Assembly: GCA_012270265.1 (NCBI GenBank)
Contig: JAAXIR010000073.1
Coordinates: forward strand, 1-7,071
DNA from: Candidatus Poseidoniales archaeon
GTDB taxonomy: Archaea > Thermoplasmatota > Poseidoniia > Poseidoniales > Poseidoniaceae
Direction of reading: 5' to 3'
Length of the DNA: 7,071 nucleotides
Numbering within the stretch: position 1 is the stretch's first letter; the number at the start of each line of letters is the position of its first letter. Both the position numbers and the translations under genes were made by a program. The notes under the pieces were generated by a model, which saw only the letters and a list, made by a program, of their open reading frames with translations, did no database searches and was not told the origin of the DNA. Below are positions 1-6,250 of this stretch, piece by piece.

Positions 1-547
1 ATGCATGCTCGTCCAATTGCGGGTAGAACTCAGAATGTGCACGAAGCGCTTTGACTTCGCTTGAGAAGACGAGGGAAGAACCAATTCGTGAGCGAATCAG
101 TGGTTTGATGCCCATTTCATCTCGGGCGAGAATCAACTGTTTGCGTTGTGGATGCCACAGTGCAAAAGCAAACATTCCATCCAATTGTTGAATCCAAGCG
201 CCATGATCTTTCGCACTTGGAGTCATACTCGCACCCAATGTCTTCTCAAACAAAGCGAGGATGGTCTCGCTATCACCGGATGTGGTCCAAGGATAATCTG
301 GCATCGAGGAGCGTAATGATTCAAAATTGTAGATTTCTCCGTTTGCAATCAAAACGTTGCCCTCTTGCGATTGAATTGGTTGAGGACTACCTTCCAAATC
401 GACGATGGCAAGGCGAGCGTGCCCCAAACAGACGGATTCATCATGCCAGAATCCCGAGCCATTTGGACCACGATGATTCTGAAGTTGAATCATCTTCTTG
501 ACAATGCTAGGCTCAGGAGCACCAAGCATCCCTGCAAGCCCACACAT
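1..547 (-). CDS. asnB: Asparagine synthetase B (glutamine-hydrolysing), N-terminal part; 3' end beyond window
   Basis: This is the class II glutamine amidotransferase domain of asparagine synthetase, which hydrolyses glutamine and passes ammonia to a C-terminal AMP-forming synthetase domain. Only 182 residues are present, and the synthetase domain lies beyond base 1. Visible family features are the nucleophile Cys2 straight after Met1 (MCGLAG), HRGP at 25-28, the ARLAIVDL stretch with Arg45, NGEIYNF at 69-75, the SGDSETIL stretch around 90-97, DGMFAFALW at 123-131, ARDEMGIKPL at 141-150 and FSSEVKAL at 161-168. Cys2 must be N-terminal for catalysis, which fixes the start at 547. No Shine-Dalgarno sequence precedes it, but a TATATA box does, so the message is probably leaderless. 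Related amidotransferase-type synthetases that modify other substrates share this domain, so the exact product is slightly less certain than the family. Confidence 0.9.
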   Translation of the reverse strand, partial: MCGLAGMLGAPEPSIVKKMIQLQNHRGPNGSGFWHDESVCLGHARLAIVDLEGSPQPIQSQEGNVLIANGEIYNFESLRSSMPDYPWTTSGDSETILALFEKTLGASMTPSAKDHGAWIQQLDGMFAFALWHPQRKQLILARDEMGIKPLIRSRIGSSLVFSSEVKALRAHSEFYPQLDEHA

Positions 548-571
548 GGATATCAATGACCGGCGTTTGCC

Positions 572-577
572 TATATA
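572..577 (-). promoter_or_regulatory. Archaeal TATA box of asnB (leaderless promoter)
   Basis: On the minus strand TATATA lies with its centre about 27 bp upstream of the asnB ATG, preceded by an A-rich stretch (CCAAAAGCAACGG) that could act as a BRE. Archaeal TATA boxes are centred about 26-27 bp before the transcription start, so transcription would begin at or within a base or two of the ATG. No ribosome binding site lies between the box and the start codon, which agrees with a leaderless message. It also implies that asnB is transcribed independently of the genes before it. Confidence 0.6.
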
Positions 578-596
578 CCGTTGCTTTTGGTTAACA

Positions 597-707
597 TCAC
601 CAAAGCGGATACTTGAACGCTGTTACAGCGAGCAGGATCACTGCGATACCGAAAAAAGTGTAGTAAACCGATTGTGGAGGTTCCTTGGATTCATTGTCGC
701 CGTACAT
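597..707 (-). CDS. 36-residue single-span membrane microprotein, unknown function
   Basis: This short frame fills much of the gap between the lipid kinase gene and the asnB promoter. The product has a charged, polar N-terminus (MYGDNESKEPPQS), one hydrophobic segment at about residues 14-31 (YYTFFGIAVILLAV and on), and a short basic-aromatic end (KYPLW). That is the layout of a small single-pass membrane protein. It starts 57 bp after the kinase stop codon. The frame is closed by TAG eight codons before the ATG; two TTG codons and a GTA lie in between, so a start four or five codons upstream is possible. A GGTGG motif about 13 nt before the ATG is a weak ribosome site. I do not recognise a family. 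The composition argues for a real gene, but chance cannot be excluded at this length. Confidence 0.45.
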   Translation of the reverse strand: MYGDNESKEPPQSVYYTFFGIAVILLAVTAFKYPLW

Positions 708-764
708 GCTTACCAACAAACCACCCTAGAGGACTCGATTCTTCAATATGGCGGCGAGAAGGTC

Positions 765-1388
765 TCACATGACGCCCAAAAATGGGTCGAAAATGAGAAC
801 CACTGCAAGAGGAATCAACAACATCGTTGCGTTATCATCGATGTATCGTAATCGAGGCCATTCTGCTGCAACACAAATGGGTGCCATCATTGGCACCAAG
901 ACCCAAGGCGTCTCAACCAAATACGCGCATGCAGCCCAAATGATGGCGATTCCAAGCATTCCAGCCCAGATAACTGTCTGCGTTGAAGCGCCTTTACGGC
1001 GTAATTCCCCGAGCAGAGGATCGCCCAGTGAAAGGCTGAGAATCAACGGGTAAGCATAAGCTGCTTCTGGAGCGAGAAGAAACACCATTCCAACGCCAAG
1101 AGCGCCCCATGCTAAAGCCGAGACTTGCTTGGCCTCATACGAACGCTGACCAACCACGGTCCATCCCATGCGCAATCGAAGAGCTTCTCCAAAAACGGCA
1201 ATCATGATGATCGAAGAGACGACTTGAGCCAACGAGAGTGAAACTGCATCTGCAACGTCTTGTCCGAATTCAAAATAAAAAAGGGGAAGAAACGACATCG
1301 CAAGGTGAATACCTCTGCGCAAAATGTGGCCAGACATACCACCAACAGACAATTCGACAGGATTTGTGAGTTCGACTTGATCACTCAT
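765..1388 (-). CDS. CTP-dependent dolichol/phytol kinase-like membrane protein
   Basis: This is an integral membrane protein of 207 residues of the SEC59/dolichol kinase, phytol kinase and CDP-diglyceride synthetase-like group, which phosphorylates long isoprenoid or lipid alcohols with CTP. Features seen are RRGIH at 24-28 (the family's N-terminal RK..H motif), FGEALRLR at 66-73, the LGDPLLGE stretch at 121-128 (family signature around a GDP motif), and EWPRL at 176-180 followed by IDDN at 183-186 (the family's E...DDN pattern near the C-terminus). Hydrophobic stretches cover most of the rest, at about 29-40, 49-67, 88-120, 138-158, 164-175 and 187-203. The start ATG overlaps the meaB stop by 8 bp (ATGAGTGA), and a GAGG ribosome site sits 7 nt upstream, at plus-strand 1396-1399. 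The substrate could be dolichol, geranylgeraniol, phytol or another lipid; the sequence does not say which. Confidence 0.7.
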   Translation of the reverse strand: MSDQVELTNPVELSVGGMSGHILRRGIHLAMSFLPLFYFEFGQDVADAVSLSLAQVVSSIIMIAVFGEALRLRMGWTVVGQRSYEAKQVSALAWGALGVGMVFLLAPEAAYAYPLILSLSLGDPLLGELRRKGASTQTVIWAGMLGIAIIWAACAYLVETPWVLVPMMAPICVAAEWPRLRYIDDNATMLLIPLAVVLIFDPFLGVM

Positions 1389-2262
1389 TTCCGTTCCTCA
1401 ATTGAGCGTATGCATCATCGAAGGACATCAAACCTTCCTCAATACTTGACAGGAGCGTATCGAATTTGGAATGCTCGAGAAGTTGCCGCTCATGGTGCGA
1501 AAGAAGTCGCTCTCTCCAGCGTGCACGCCCTGCACGCGTGGACTGTTCAAGCGTCAACAGCATCGATGAGGCTTCAGCCACACCTGTGCCATGAAGGGCA
1601 CTCACGAGGAGAACATCAGGAGCATCCTCGTGACCGAGGTGAAGCGATTCACGTAATTCATCAGCATGCCTTTGGGCGCCATCCAAGTCGGATTTGTTGA
1701 CAATGACTGCATCAGCAAGTTCCAACAAACCAGCTTTCTCTGCTTGCACTCCGTCACCACGTGCAGGTCCCTCGACCAAAACAATCCGATCTGCAACAGC
1801 GGCACATCGGACCTCTGATTGACCAGCTCCCACGGTCTCAATCACGACTTTATCCCATCCAACATGGAGGAGACAAAACGCCATCTCACGGACAACAAGT
1901 GGAACGGAGCCGCTGGTTTTTCGAGTCGCTACGGAACGAACGTAGACAGAATCTTTCCGATCAGCATCATCGACAATACGCATGCGTACACGATCGCCAA
2001 GAAGCGCACCTCCTGATCGTGGAGAGGAAGGATCGACAGCAAGGACTGCAATGCGTAGACCATGGTCAACCCACTCATGGAGCATACGAGCGAGAAGACA
2101 TGATTACCAAACCCCAGGTGGCCCTGTTAGAGCAATGCTGTTCCCATCAGACGCGGGTCGTTGGGGTTCCTCAACCTTCAATTCACCGTTTTCAATCGAT
2201 GATAGCAAGCGAGCAAGTGCGCGACGGTCTCCAGAAGATGCGGCATCAAATCGCTCGTCCAA
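1381..2262 (-). pseudogene. meaB: MeaB/ArgK-type GTPase (methylmalonyl-CoA mutase chaperone), interrupted by a stop in the P-loop
   Basis: G3E-family GTPases of this type bind methylmalonyl-CoA mutase, gate B12 cofactor loading and protect the enzyme from inactivation. Recognisable parts, in order, are the N-terminal SGDRRALARLLSSIENGE, the P-loop ALTGPPGV, AVDPSSPRSGGALLGDR, RSVATR, IETVGAGQSE, GDGVQAEKAGLLELAD and the guanine-specificity motif NKSD. The frame is continuous except for one TAA at 2104-2106, where the P-loop reads GPPGV-W-stop-S-C instead of GPPGV-G-K-S. Everything beyond the stop is intact and in the same frame, and an internal ATG at 2085 could only give a product without a P-loop. 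I place the start at TTG 2262, giving MDERFDAASSGDRR as in relatives, with GGTGAG just upstream; an ATG at 2328 would overlap the mutase gene by 56 bp. The gene may be intact in the organism if the stop is a sequence error. Confidence 0.85.
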
Positions 2263-2265
2263 GGT

Positions 2266-2271
2266 CTCACC
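2266..2271 (-). promoter_or_regulatory. Ribosome binding site deciding the meaB start
   Basis: GGTGAG (within AAGGTGAG on the minus strand) overlaps the stop codon of the mutase small-subunit gene and sits 3 nt before the TTG proposed as the meaB start. It matches the GGTGA core of the archaeal anti-Shine-Dalgarno complement. Together with the family-like N-terminus that TTG would give, it favours the short start over the upstream ATG codons near 2328. The spacing is tighter than usual, so the choice remains open. Confidence 0.4.
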
Positions 2272-2272
2272 T

Positions 2273-2719
2273 TCACGCTGATTGGTTCCAATGCCATCCT
2301 GCGCCGTGCCCCACACCCGCATCATCACGCTTCACAGCAGTTGCAATGAATTCGACCATTTCTTCTGAGGTTGTACCGGGTCCAAACAACGCACGTACAC
2401 CTGCTGCAAACAAGGGTGGCCAATCATCCTCTGGAATGATACCGCCTCCAAAGACAATCACATCGCCCATGTCATGTTCACGGAGTGTTTCACAAATACG
2501 AGGAAACAAATGGCCGTGCGCTCCAGAAAGCGAAGAGAGGCCAAGTAGGATAGCGTCCTCATCACGAACCGTTTCAATAATCTGCTCAGGTGTTCGACGT
2601 AATCCTGTGTAAATGACTTCGTGACCGGCATCTCGAAGGGCACGTGCTACGACCTTTGCACCGCGGTCGTGTCCATCGAGCCCGGGCTTTGCGATGACAA
2701 TACGAAGTGGTTGGTCCAT
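2273..2719 (-). CDS. mcmB: Methylmalonyl-CoA mutase, small (B12-binding) subunit
   Basis: This 148-residue protein is the adenosylcobalamin-binding Rossmann domain of methylmalonyl-CoA mutase, which interconverts methylmalonyl-CoA and succinyl-CoA. In many archaea this domain is a separate subunit pairing with a large catalytic subunit, which is not in this window. Signature residues are KPGLDGHDRG at 11-20, containing the DxHxxG motif with His17 as lower axial cobalt ligand, GLSSLSGAH at 60-68, FGGGIIPEDDW at 90-100, and the end pattern AAGVRALFGPGT at 105-116. The ATG at 2719 gives the family's usual N-terminus (MDQPLRIVIAKPG). An open frame runs on upstream to 2812 but that stretch is unlike the family and would invade the divergent gene. 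A TTTCATAA stretch centred about 27 bp upstream (plus-strand 2742-2749) may be a poor TATA box. The stop overlaps the ribosome site of meaB, its functional partner, consistent with co-transcription. Confidence 0.92.
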   Translation of the reverse strand: MDQPLRIVIAKPGLDGHDRGAKVVARALRDAGHEVIYTGLRRTPEQIIETVRDEDAILLGLSSLSGAHGHLFPRICETLREHDMGDVIVFGGGIIPEDDWPPLFAAGVRALFGPGTTSEEMVEFIATAVKRDDAGVGHGAGWHWNQSA

Positions 2720-2796
2720 GATACATCCATTGGACTGATGGTTATGAAAGAGTCGTTCGAATCCATGATAGCACAAAGATTCGGGGATGATATCAA
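2720..2796. promoter_or_regulatory. Divergent intergenic region between the mutase small subunit and acyltransferase genes
   Basis: This 77-bp AT-richer stretch must carry the promoters of both divergent transcripts. For the minus-strand gene, TTTCATAA (plus-strand 2742-2749) is centred about 27 bp before its ATG and would give a near-leaderless message, but it is a weak match to the archaeal TATA consensus. For the plus-strand gene, GGGGATGAT at 2783-2791 resembles the complement of the 16S rRNA end and lies 5 nt before the ATG at 2797. No clear operator palindrome was seen. Confidence 0.4.
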
Positions 2797-4431
2797 ATGT
2801 CAGTCCTGTCATCCACCGTCATGCCTTGGGAGGCGGACCCCCCTCATCTCCAACCTAGCAAAGGCTATCTCAGGGTTCGAAGAGTCAACCGCGCCATCAT
2901 GGAAACATGGTTTCGTGAGATTTCAACCGTTGATGTTGATACCCTTCCAGAGGAGGGTGGAATCATCTACACGGCATGGCATCCAGGGGGCCTCATCGAT
3001 CCGCTGCTCATGATGGCTGCCCTCCCAGGAGGATTGACGTTTGCAGCAAAATCGACGCTGTTCAAGATCCCGGTCCTATCTCGAATCATGAAGTGGATTG
3101 ATGTCCAGCCCGTCGAGCGAGAGCAAGATGGTGTCGCCAGCCCAGAAGAGCGAAAAAAGGCCAATTCAAAACTCATCGATACGTTGGCTGAACTTGTTGC
3201 AAACGGTGAACGAATTGCCATCTTTCCAGAGGGCCTGAGCCACACAGAATCCTATGCAGTTGAATTGAAAACTGGGGCTGCCCGAATTCTTCTCGAGGCA
3301 CATCGCAGAGCCGTCGAAGCAGGTAAACCAACACCAAACATCGTCCCGATAGGACTGCATTACAGCGATCAACATTCATTCCGAGAACGCGTGAGTTTGC
3401 AAATCAATCGACCCCTTGAAGCACCACCACTACCCCAAGCAGAAGGTGCGCCACAGCCGTCTGAGGATGAGCTCAATCAACACGGAGAACAAGCCCACGA
3501 TCGGGCATGGTGCAACGAGGTAACGTCCCTTCTCCAAACAGAAATCAATCGAACCAGCCATGCTCAAGAGTCATGGGAGGACCGTGAATTGGTGTGGCGT
3601 GCACGTCGAATGATTCACACCATCCGAAGCGGTGAAAACGTTTCCAAAATCAGTTACGATGAAGCAGTCCTCGGTTCTCGACGTGTTCGTGCAGCGTGGC
3701 AATATTTCTCAGTCAACGACCCTGAACGTACAGAAGAAATTGAGACGAAATTCAAGGAACATCACACAGAGATGGAGCGCATTCAATTGCGCTCATGGGA
3801 GTTGCAAGATCGAAGAAAGAAGATCTCAAAGAAAGCCTTTGTCAAGAATTTGGCATTATGGCTCTGGTCTGCATCATGGATGCTTGGTTTTGTTACTTGG
3901 TCAGCCATGATTGCAACAGGCGTTCCCTATCTTTTTGTTCGCTTCTTTGTTTCAATGAAGGCAAGTAAGCAGGAAAACAAAGCAGGTATTGGTTCGATGA
4001 AACTCCTCTATTCCATCGGTTTGTATCCGATATGGTGGTTGTTTTGTGCCATTACACTCGGATGGTTCATTGCCTCTGCATCATCGCCTCTTCAAGACGT
4101 CAATTTGCCTGGATTCATCCTACCGGTGCTCGCGGCAATTCCATGGATGCTCGTATCCGTCATCCTTCTGTTTTGGTGGCCGGTATCAGCTCGATTGCAT
4201 TTGAAACTGTATCAACGACTAAGCAAATCGTGGAAAAACCTGCGATTATGGTTCAAACTCCGTAGCGGTCAAATCGAGTGGGAGTCATTGATTCAAGCGC
4301 ATCAAGCCCTCGCCATGGAGATGGCATCGATCGGAAATGGTTTGATTCTCCCAGGCGACCCAGATTGGCAGGAACCACCTGCAGGAAAAGACGATTGGGA
4401 AATGGTTCAATTCAGGCCCTCTAAAGGTTGA
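2797..4431 (+). CDS. Glycerolipid acyltransferase (PlsC/SCT1-like) with C-terminal membrane domain
   Basis: This 544-residue protein of the lysophospholipid acyltransferase superfamily would transfer acyl chains to glycerol-3-phosphate or lysophosphatidate at the membrane. The catalytic block is WHPGGLIDPLL at 61-71, where His62 and Asp68 are five residues apart (HX5D, as I recall from SCT1-type enzymes, rather than the usual HX4D); then FAAKSTLFK at 82-90, the IDVQPVER stretch at 101-108, IFPEGLSH at 142-149 (FPEG motif), and IVPIGLHYSDQHSFRER at 182-198. A charged, helical linker (about 220-345) leads to three or four hydrophobic segments at about 350-385, 403-428 and 437-462, then a cytosolic-looking tail. 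This is much longer than simple PlsC enzymes (about 240 residues). GGGGATGAT before 2797 supports that start; ATG 2821 is an alternative. Which lipid it acylates, and whether it makes the first or second ester bond, cannot be read from the sequence. Confidence 0.82.
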   Translation: MSVLSSTVMPWEADPPHLQPSKGYLRVRRVNRAIMETWFREISTVDVDTLPEEGGIIYTAWHPGGLIDPLLMMAALPGGLTFAAKSTLFKIPVLSRIMKWIDVQPVEREQDGVASPEERKKANSKLIDTLAELVANGERIAIFPEGLSHTESYAVELKTGAARILLEAHRRAVEAGKPTPNIVPIGLHYSDQHSFRERVSLQINRPLEAPPLPQAEGAPQPSEDELNQHGEQAHDRAWCNEVTSLLQTEINRTSHAQESWEDRELVWRARRMIHTIRSGENVSKISYDEAVLGSRRVRAAWQYFSVNDPERTEEIETKFKEHHTEMERIQLRSWELQDRRKKISKKAFVKNLALWLWSASWMLGFVTWSAMIATGVPYLFVRFFVSMKASKQENKAGIGSMKLLYSIGLYPIWWLFCAITLGWFIASASSPLQDVNLPGFILPVLAAIPWMLVSVILLFWWPVSARLHLKLYQRLSKSWKNLRLWFKLRSGQIEWESLIQAHQALAMEMASIGNGLILPGDPDWQEPPAGKDDWEMVQFRPSKG

Positions 4432-4441
4432 TGCTTACCGG

Positions 4442-4447
4442 TTTTTT
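4442..4447 (+). terminator. Possible oligo-T terminator after the acyltransferase gene
   Basis: A run of six T residues lies 11 bp after the acyltransferase stop codon, in a 39-bp gap before pccB. Archaeal RNA polymerase terminates at T-runs without needing a strong hairpin, and I see only very weak pairing here. The same run lies about 27 bp upstream of the pccB start, so it may instead belong to a poor TATA element; both readings are tentative. Confidence 0.3.
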
Positions 4448-4470
4448 GAAGGGCAACGAATAAGGGCGTT

Positions 4471-6051
4471 ATGCTCAACCCAGTGTCGGTGAGAAGTCTG
4501 TCATCCACGGAACAACGTCTGAATGACCTGCGTGCTCGAAAGGCTCGAAGTGAAGCTGGCGGTGGCCAGGCTCGCATCGATGCTCAACATAATCGAGGAA
4601 AGATGACGGCAAGAGAGAGTCTCGACATGTTACTTGAAGAGGGTACATTCCAAGAAATCGATGCGCTCGTTGAACATCGATGTCGTGATTTCGACATGGA
4701 CAAGAACGTCATTCCGGGCGATGGTGTCGTCACTGGCCATGGCAAAGTCAACGGTCGCGAAGTGTTCGCCTTCGCACAGGATTTCACCGTCTATGGGGGC
4801 TCCTTAGGAGAGATGCATGGACTCAAGATTTGCAAGGTTCTTGACATGGCTCTGAAAACTGGTCGTCCTGTGATTGGCCTCAACGACTCCGGTGGCGCAC
4901 GAATCCAGGAAGGTGTTGCTTCGCTCGGCTCCTATGCTGAAATTTTCTTCCGAAATGTACGTGCTTCAGGGGTTGTGCCACAAATCAGCGTCATCATGGG
5001 CCCATGTGCAGGCGGTGCGGTGTACAGTCCTGCAATCACGGACTTTGTCATCATGGTCGACAAAACAGCACACATGTTCATCACCGGTCCAGAAGTCATC
5101 AAGACGGTTACCAACGAGGTTGTTTCGTTCGAAGATCTCGGTGGAGCAATGACGCACGCTTCGAAATCGGGTGTTTCTCACTTCACTGCAGATAGCGATG
5201 ATGCAGCCATTCAACTCGCTCGAGATCTCTGTGACATGTTCCCATCGAACAACATGGATCGAGCACCAATACGAAAGACTTCAGACAGTCCAGATCGCTC
5301 TTGTGATGCCTTGACCAACCTGATTCCAGAAGACACGAACAAACCGTACGATGTCACAGACGTGGTTCGAGAAGTCCTCGATGATGGAGGCTTTTTGGAA
5401 GTTCAGGCGGATTATGCAATGAACATCGTTTGCGGATTTGGCCACCTTGCTGGGCACACAGTCGGCGTCGTCGCCAACCAACCGAAAGTCTTGGCAGGAT
5501 GCCTCGATATTGATGCGAGCGACAAAGCAGCTCGTTTCGTTCGATTCTGTGATGCATTCAACATTCCAATCCTCACCTTTGAGGACGTTCCTGGGTTCTT
5601 GCCTGGAACCAACCAAGAGTGGGGTGGTATTATTCGACACGGTGCGAAGTTGCTCTATGCCTATGCAGAGGCGACCGTTCCGAAACTGACAGTCATCCTC
5701 CGCAAAGCCTACGGCGGAGCATACGATGTCATGTCCTCGAAACACATCCGAGGTGATTACAACGTGGCTTGGCCAAGTGCTGAACTTGCCGTCATGGGTG
5801 CAGATGGAGCCGTTGAGATCATTCATCGGCGTCGCATCAAGAACGCTCGAAATCAGGAGCAAGAACGGGAGCGTTTGGTTCAAGATTTCACCGATACATT
5901 CGCTAATCCATACAAGGCTGCAGCCATGGGTTACATCGATGATGTAATCGAGCCAAGTGAGACCCGTTCTCGACTTTCACGAGCCTTGCTCATGTTGCTT
6001 GAAAAGGAAGAAATTCGCCCTGCAAAAAAGCACGGGAACATCCCATTGTGA
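4471..6051 (+). CDS. pccB: Propionyl-CoA carboxylase, carboxyltransferase (beta) subunit
   Basis: This 526-residue crotonase-fold subunit transfers the carboxyl group from biotin to propionyl-CoA, forming methylmalonyl-CoA. Two carboxyltransferase halves are present. Features are GGGQARIDAQHNRGKMTARE near 30-49, FAQDFTVYGGSLGEMHGLK at 101-119, LNDSGGARIQEGV at 137-149, the first oxyanion-hole region GPCAGGAVYSPA at 177-188, TGPEVIKTVTNE at 205-216, FEDVPGFLPGT at 370-380, and the second oxyanion region RKAYGGAYDVMSSKH at 411-425. The C-terminus KKHGNIPL is typical of the propionyl-CoA group. Asp419 in GGAYDVM matches the position reported to favour propionyl-CoA in Streptomyces PccB. The same fold occurs in methylmalonyl-CoA decarboxylase, but no membrane subunit of that sodium pump is seen. 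The small protein gene starts 9 bp after the stop and the biotin carrier gene follows, so the three form an operon. Confidence 0.93.
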   Translation: MLNPVSVRSLSSTEQRLNDLRARKARSEAGGGQARIDAQHNRGKMTARESLDMLLEEGTFQEIDALVEHRCRDFDMDKNVIPGDGVVTGHGKVNGREVFAFAQDFTVYGGSLGEMHGLKICKVLDMALKTGRPVIGLNDSGGARIQEGVASLGSYAEIFFRNVRASGVVPQISVIMGPCAGGAVYSPAITDFVIMVDKTAHMFITGPEVIKTVTNEVVSFEDLGGAMTHASKSGVSHFTADSDDAAIQLARDLCDMFPSNNMDRAPIRKTSDSPDRSCDALTNLIPEDTNKPYDVTDVVREVLDDGGFLEVQADYAMNIVCGFGHLAGHTVGVVANQPKVLAGCLDIDASDKAARFVRFCDAFNIPILTFEDVPGFLPGTNQEWGGIIRHGAKLLYAYAEATVPKLTVILRKAYGGAYDVMSSKHIRGDYNVAWPSAELAVMGADGAVEIIHRRRIKNARNQEQERERLVQDFTDTFANPYKAAAMGYIDDVIEPSETRSRLSRALLMLLEKEEIRPAKKHGNIPL

Positions 6052-6060
6052 GGCATAAGC

Positions 6061-6246
6061 ATGGCCGATGAAGCAACACGACGAATGGCTGCTCTTGCAG
6101 CAGTTCTCAGCCTAGTTGAAACCGGTGATGATGCATCGCAGCGAGGACGTCAACGTGGTGAGGCTTGGTCACAAGACCATCGAAGAATGAACATGGGTCG
6201 CTCTTCACTCATGCACTATCGAAGCAACAGAAGCCCTTGGAGATGA
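6061..6246 (+). CDS. Small protein of the carboxylase operon, possible epsilon/PccX-like subunit
   Basis: This 61-residue soluble protein is encoded between the carboxyltransferase and biotin carrier genes. TGAGG (6049-6053, overlapping the pccB stop) serves as ribosome site 7 nt before the ATG, and its own stop is 4 bp before the next gene, so all three are surely co-translated. It has an Ala/Leu helix (MAALAAVLSLVE, residues 9-20), a polar Arg/Gln-rich linker, a Trp at 36 (EAWSQDHRR) and a Trp-Arg C-terminus (SPWR). This pattern of AALxAVL helix, linker, W and terminal WR resembles the small epsilon subunits of actinobacterial acyl-CoA carboxylases, and haloarchaeal propionyl-CoA carboxylase also has a small third subunit, PccX. 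The resemblance is my reading of a short pattern, not an alignment. There is no membrane segment, so it is not an OadG/MmdD-type sodium-pump subunit. Confidence 0.65.
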   Translation: MADEATRRMAALAAVLSLVETGDDASQRGRQRGEAWSQDHRRMNMGRSSLMHYRSNRSPWR

Positions 6247-6247
6247 T
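6239..6247 (+). promoter_or_regulatory. Strong Shine-Dalgarno site for the biotin carrier gene
   Basis: GGAGATGAT matches the ideal archaeal sequence GGAGGTGAT at eight of nine positions and ends 3 nt before the ATG at 6251. It overlaps the last codons and stop of the 61-residue gene, so the two genes are probably translationally coupled. It shows that leadered genes inside operons here use Shine-Dalgarno initiation, in contrast to asnB. Confidence 0.65.
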
Positions 6248-6250
6248 ACG

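Noticed and set aside
1260..1700. 146-codon plus-strand frame crossing the kinase-meaB junction
   Set aside because: It spans two well-supported minus-strand genes and gives a basic, featureless product.
2104..2106. Reading the meaB TAA as a reassigned or recoded codon
   Set aside because: TAA ends the zinc-protein gene normally in this window, the adjacent Gly codon is also lost (TGG), and no recoding system known to me acts at TAA in archaea. Two small sequence changes explain it better.
1761..2612. 283-codon open frame on the plus strand opposite meaB and the mutase small subunit
   Set aside because: The opposite strand has unmistakable family motifs throughout, and the plus-strand product is low-complexity, rich in Gln, Ser, Arg and His, with no recognisable domain. 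It is an antisense shadow.
2720..2812. N-terminal extension of the mutase small subunit to an ATG at 2812
   Set aside because: The extra 31 residues do not resemble the family and would overlap the divergent acyltransferase gene. MDQPLRIVIAKPG is the normal beginning.
5281..5883. 200-codon minus-strand frame opposite pccB
   Set aside because: It lies entirely within the strongly conserved carboxyltransferase gene and shows no domain or ribosome site.
6061..6246. Gamma/delta membrane subunit of a sodium-pumping decarboxylase
   Set aside because: The product has no membrane-spanning segment, and no decarboxylase beta-subunit gene is present.
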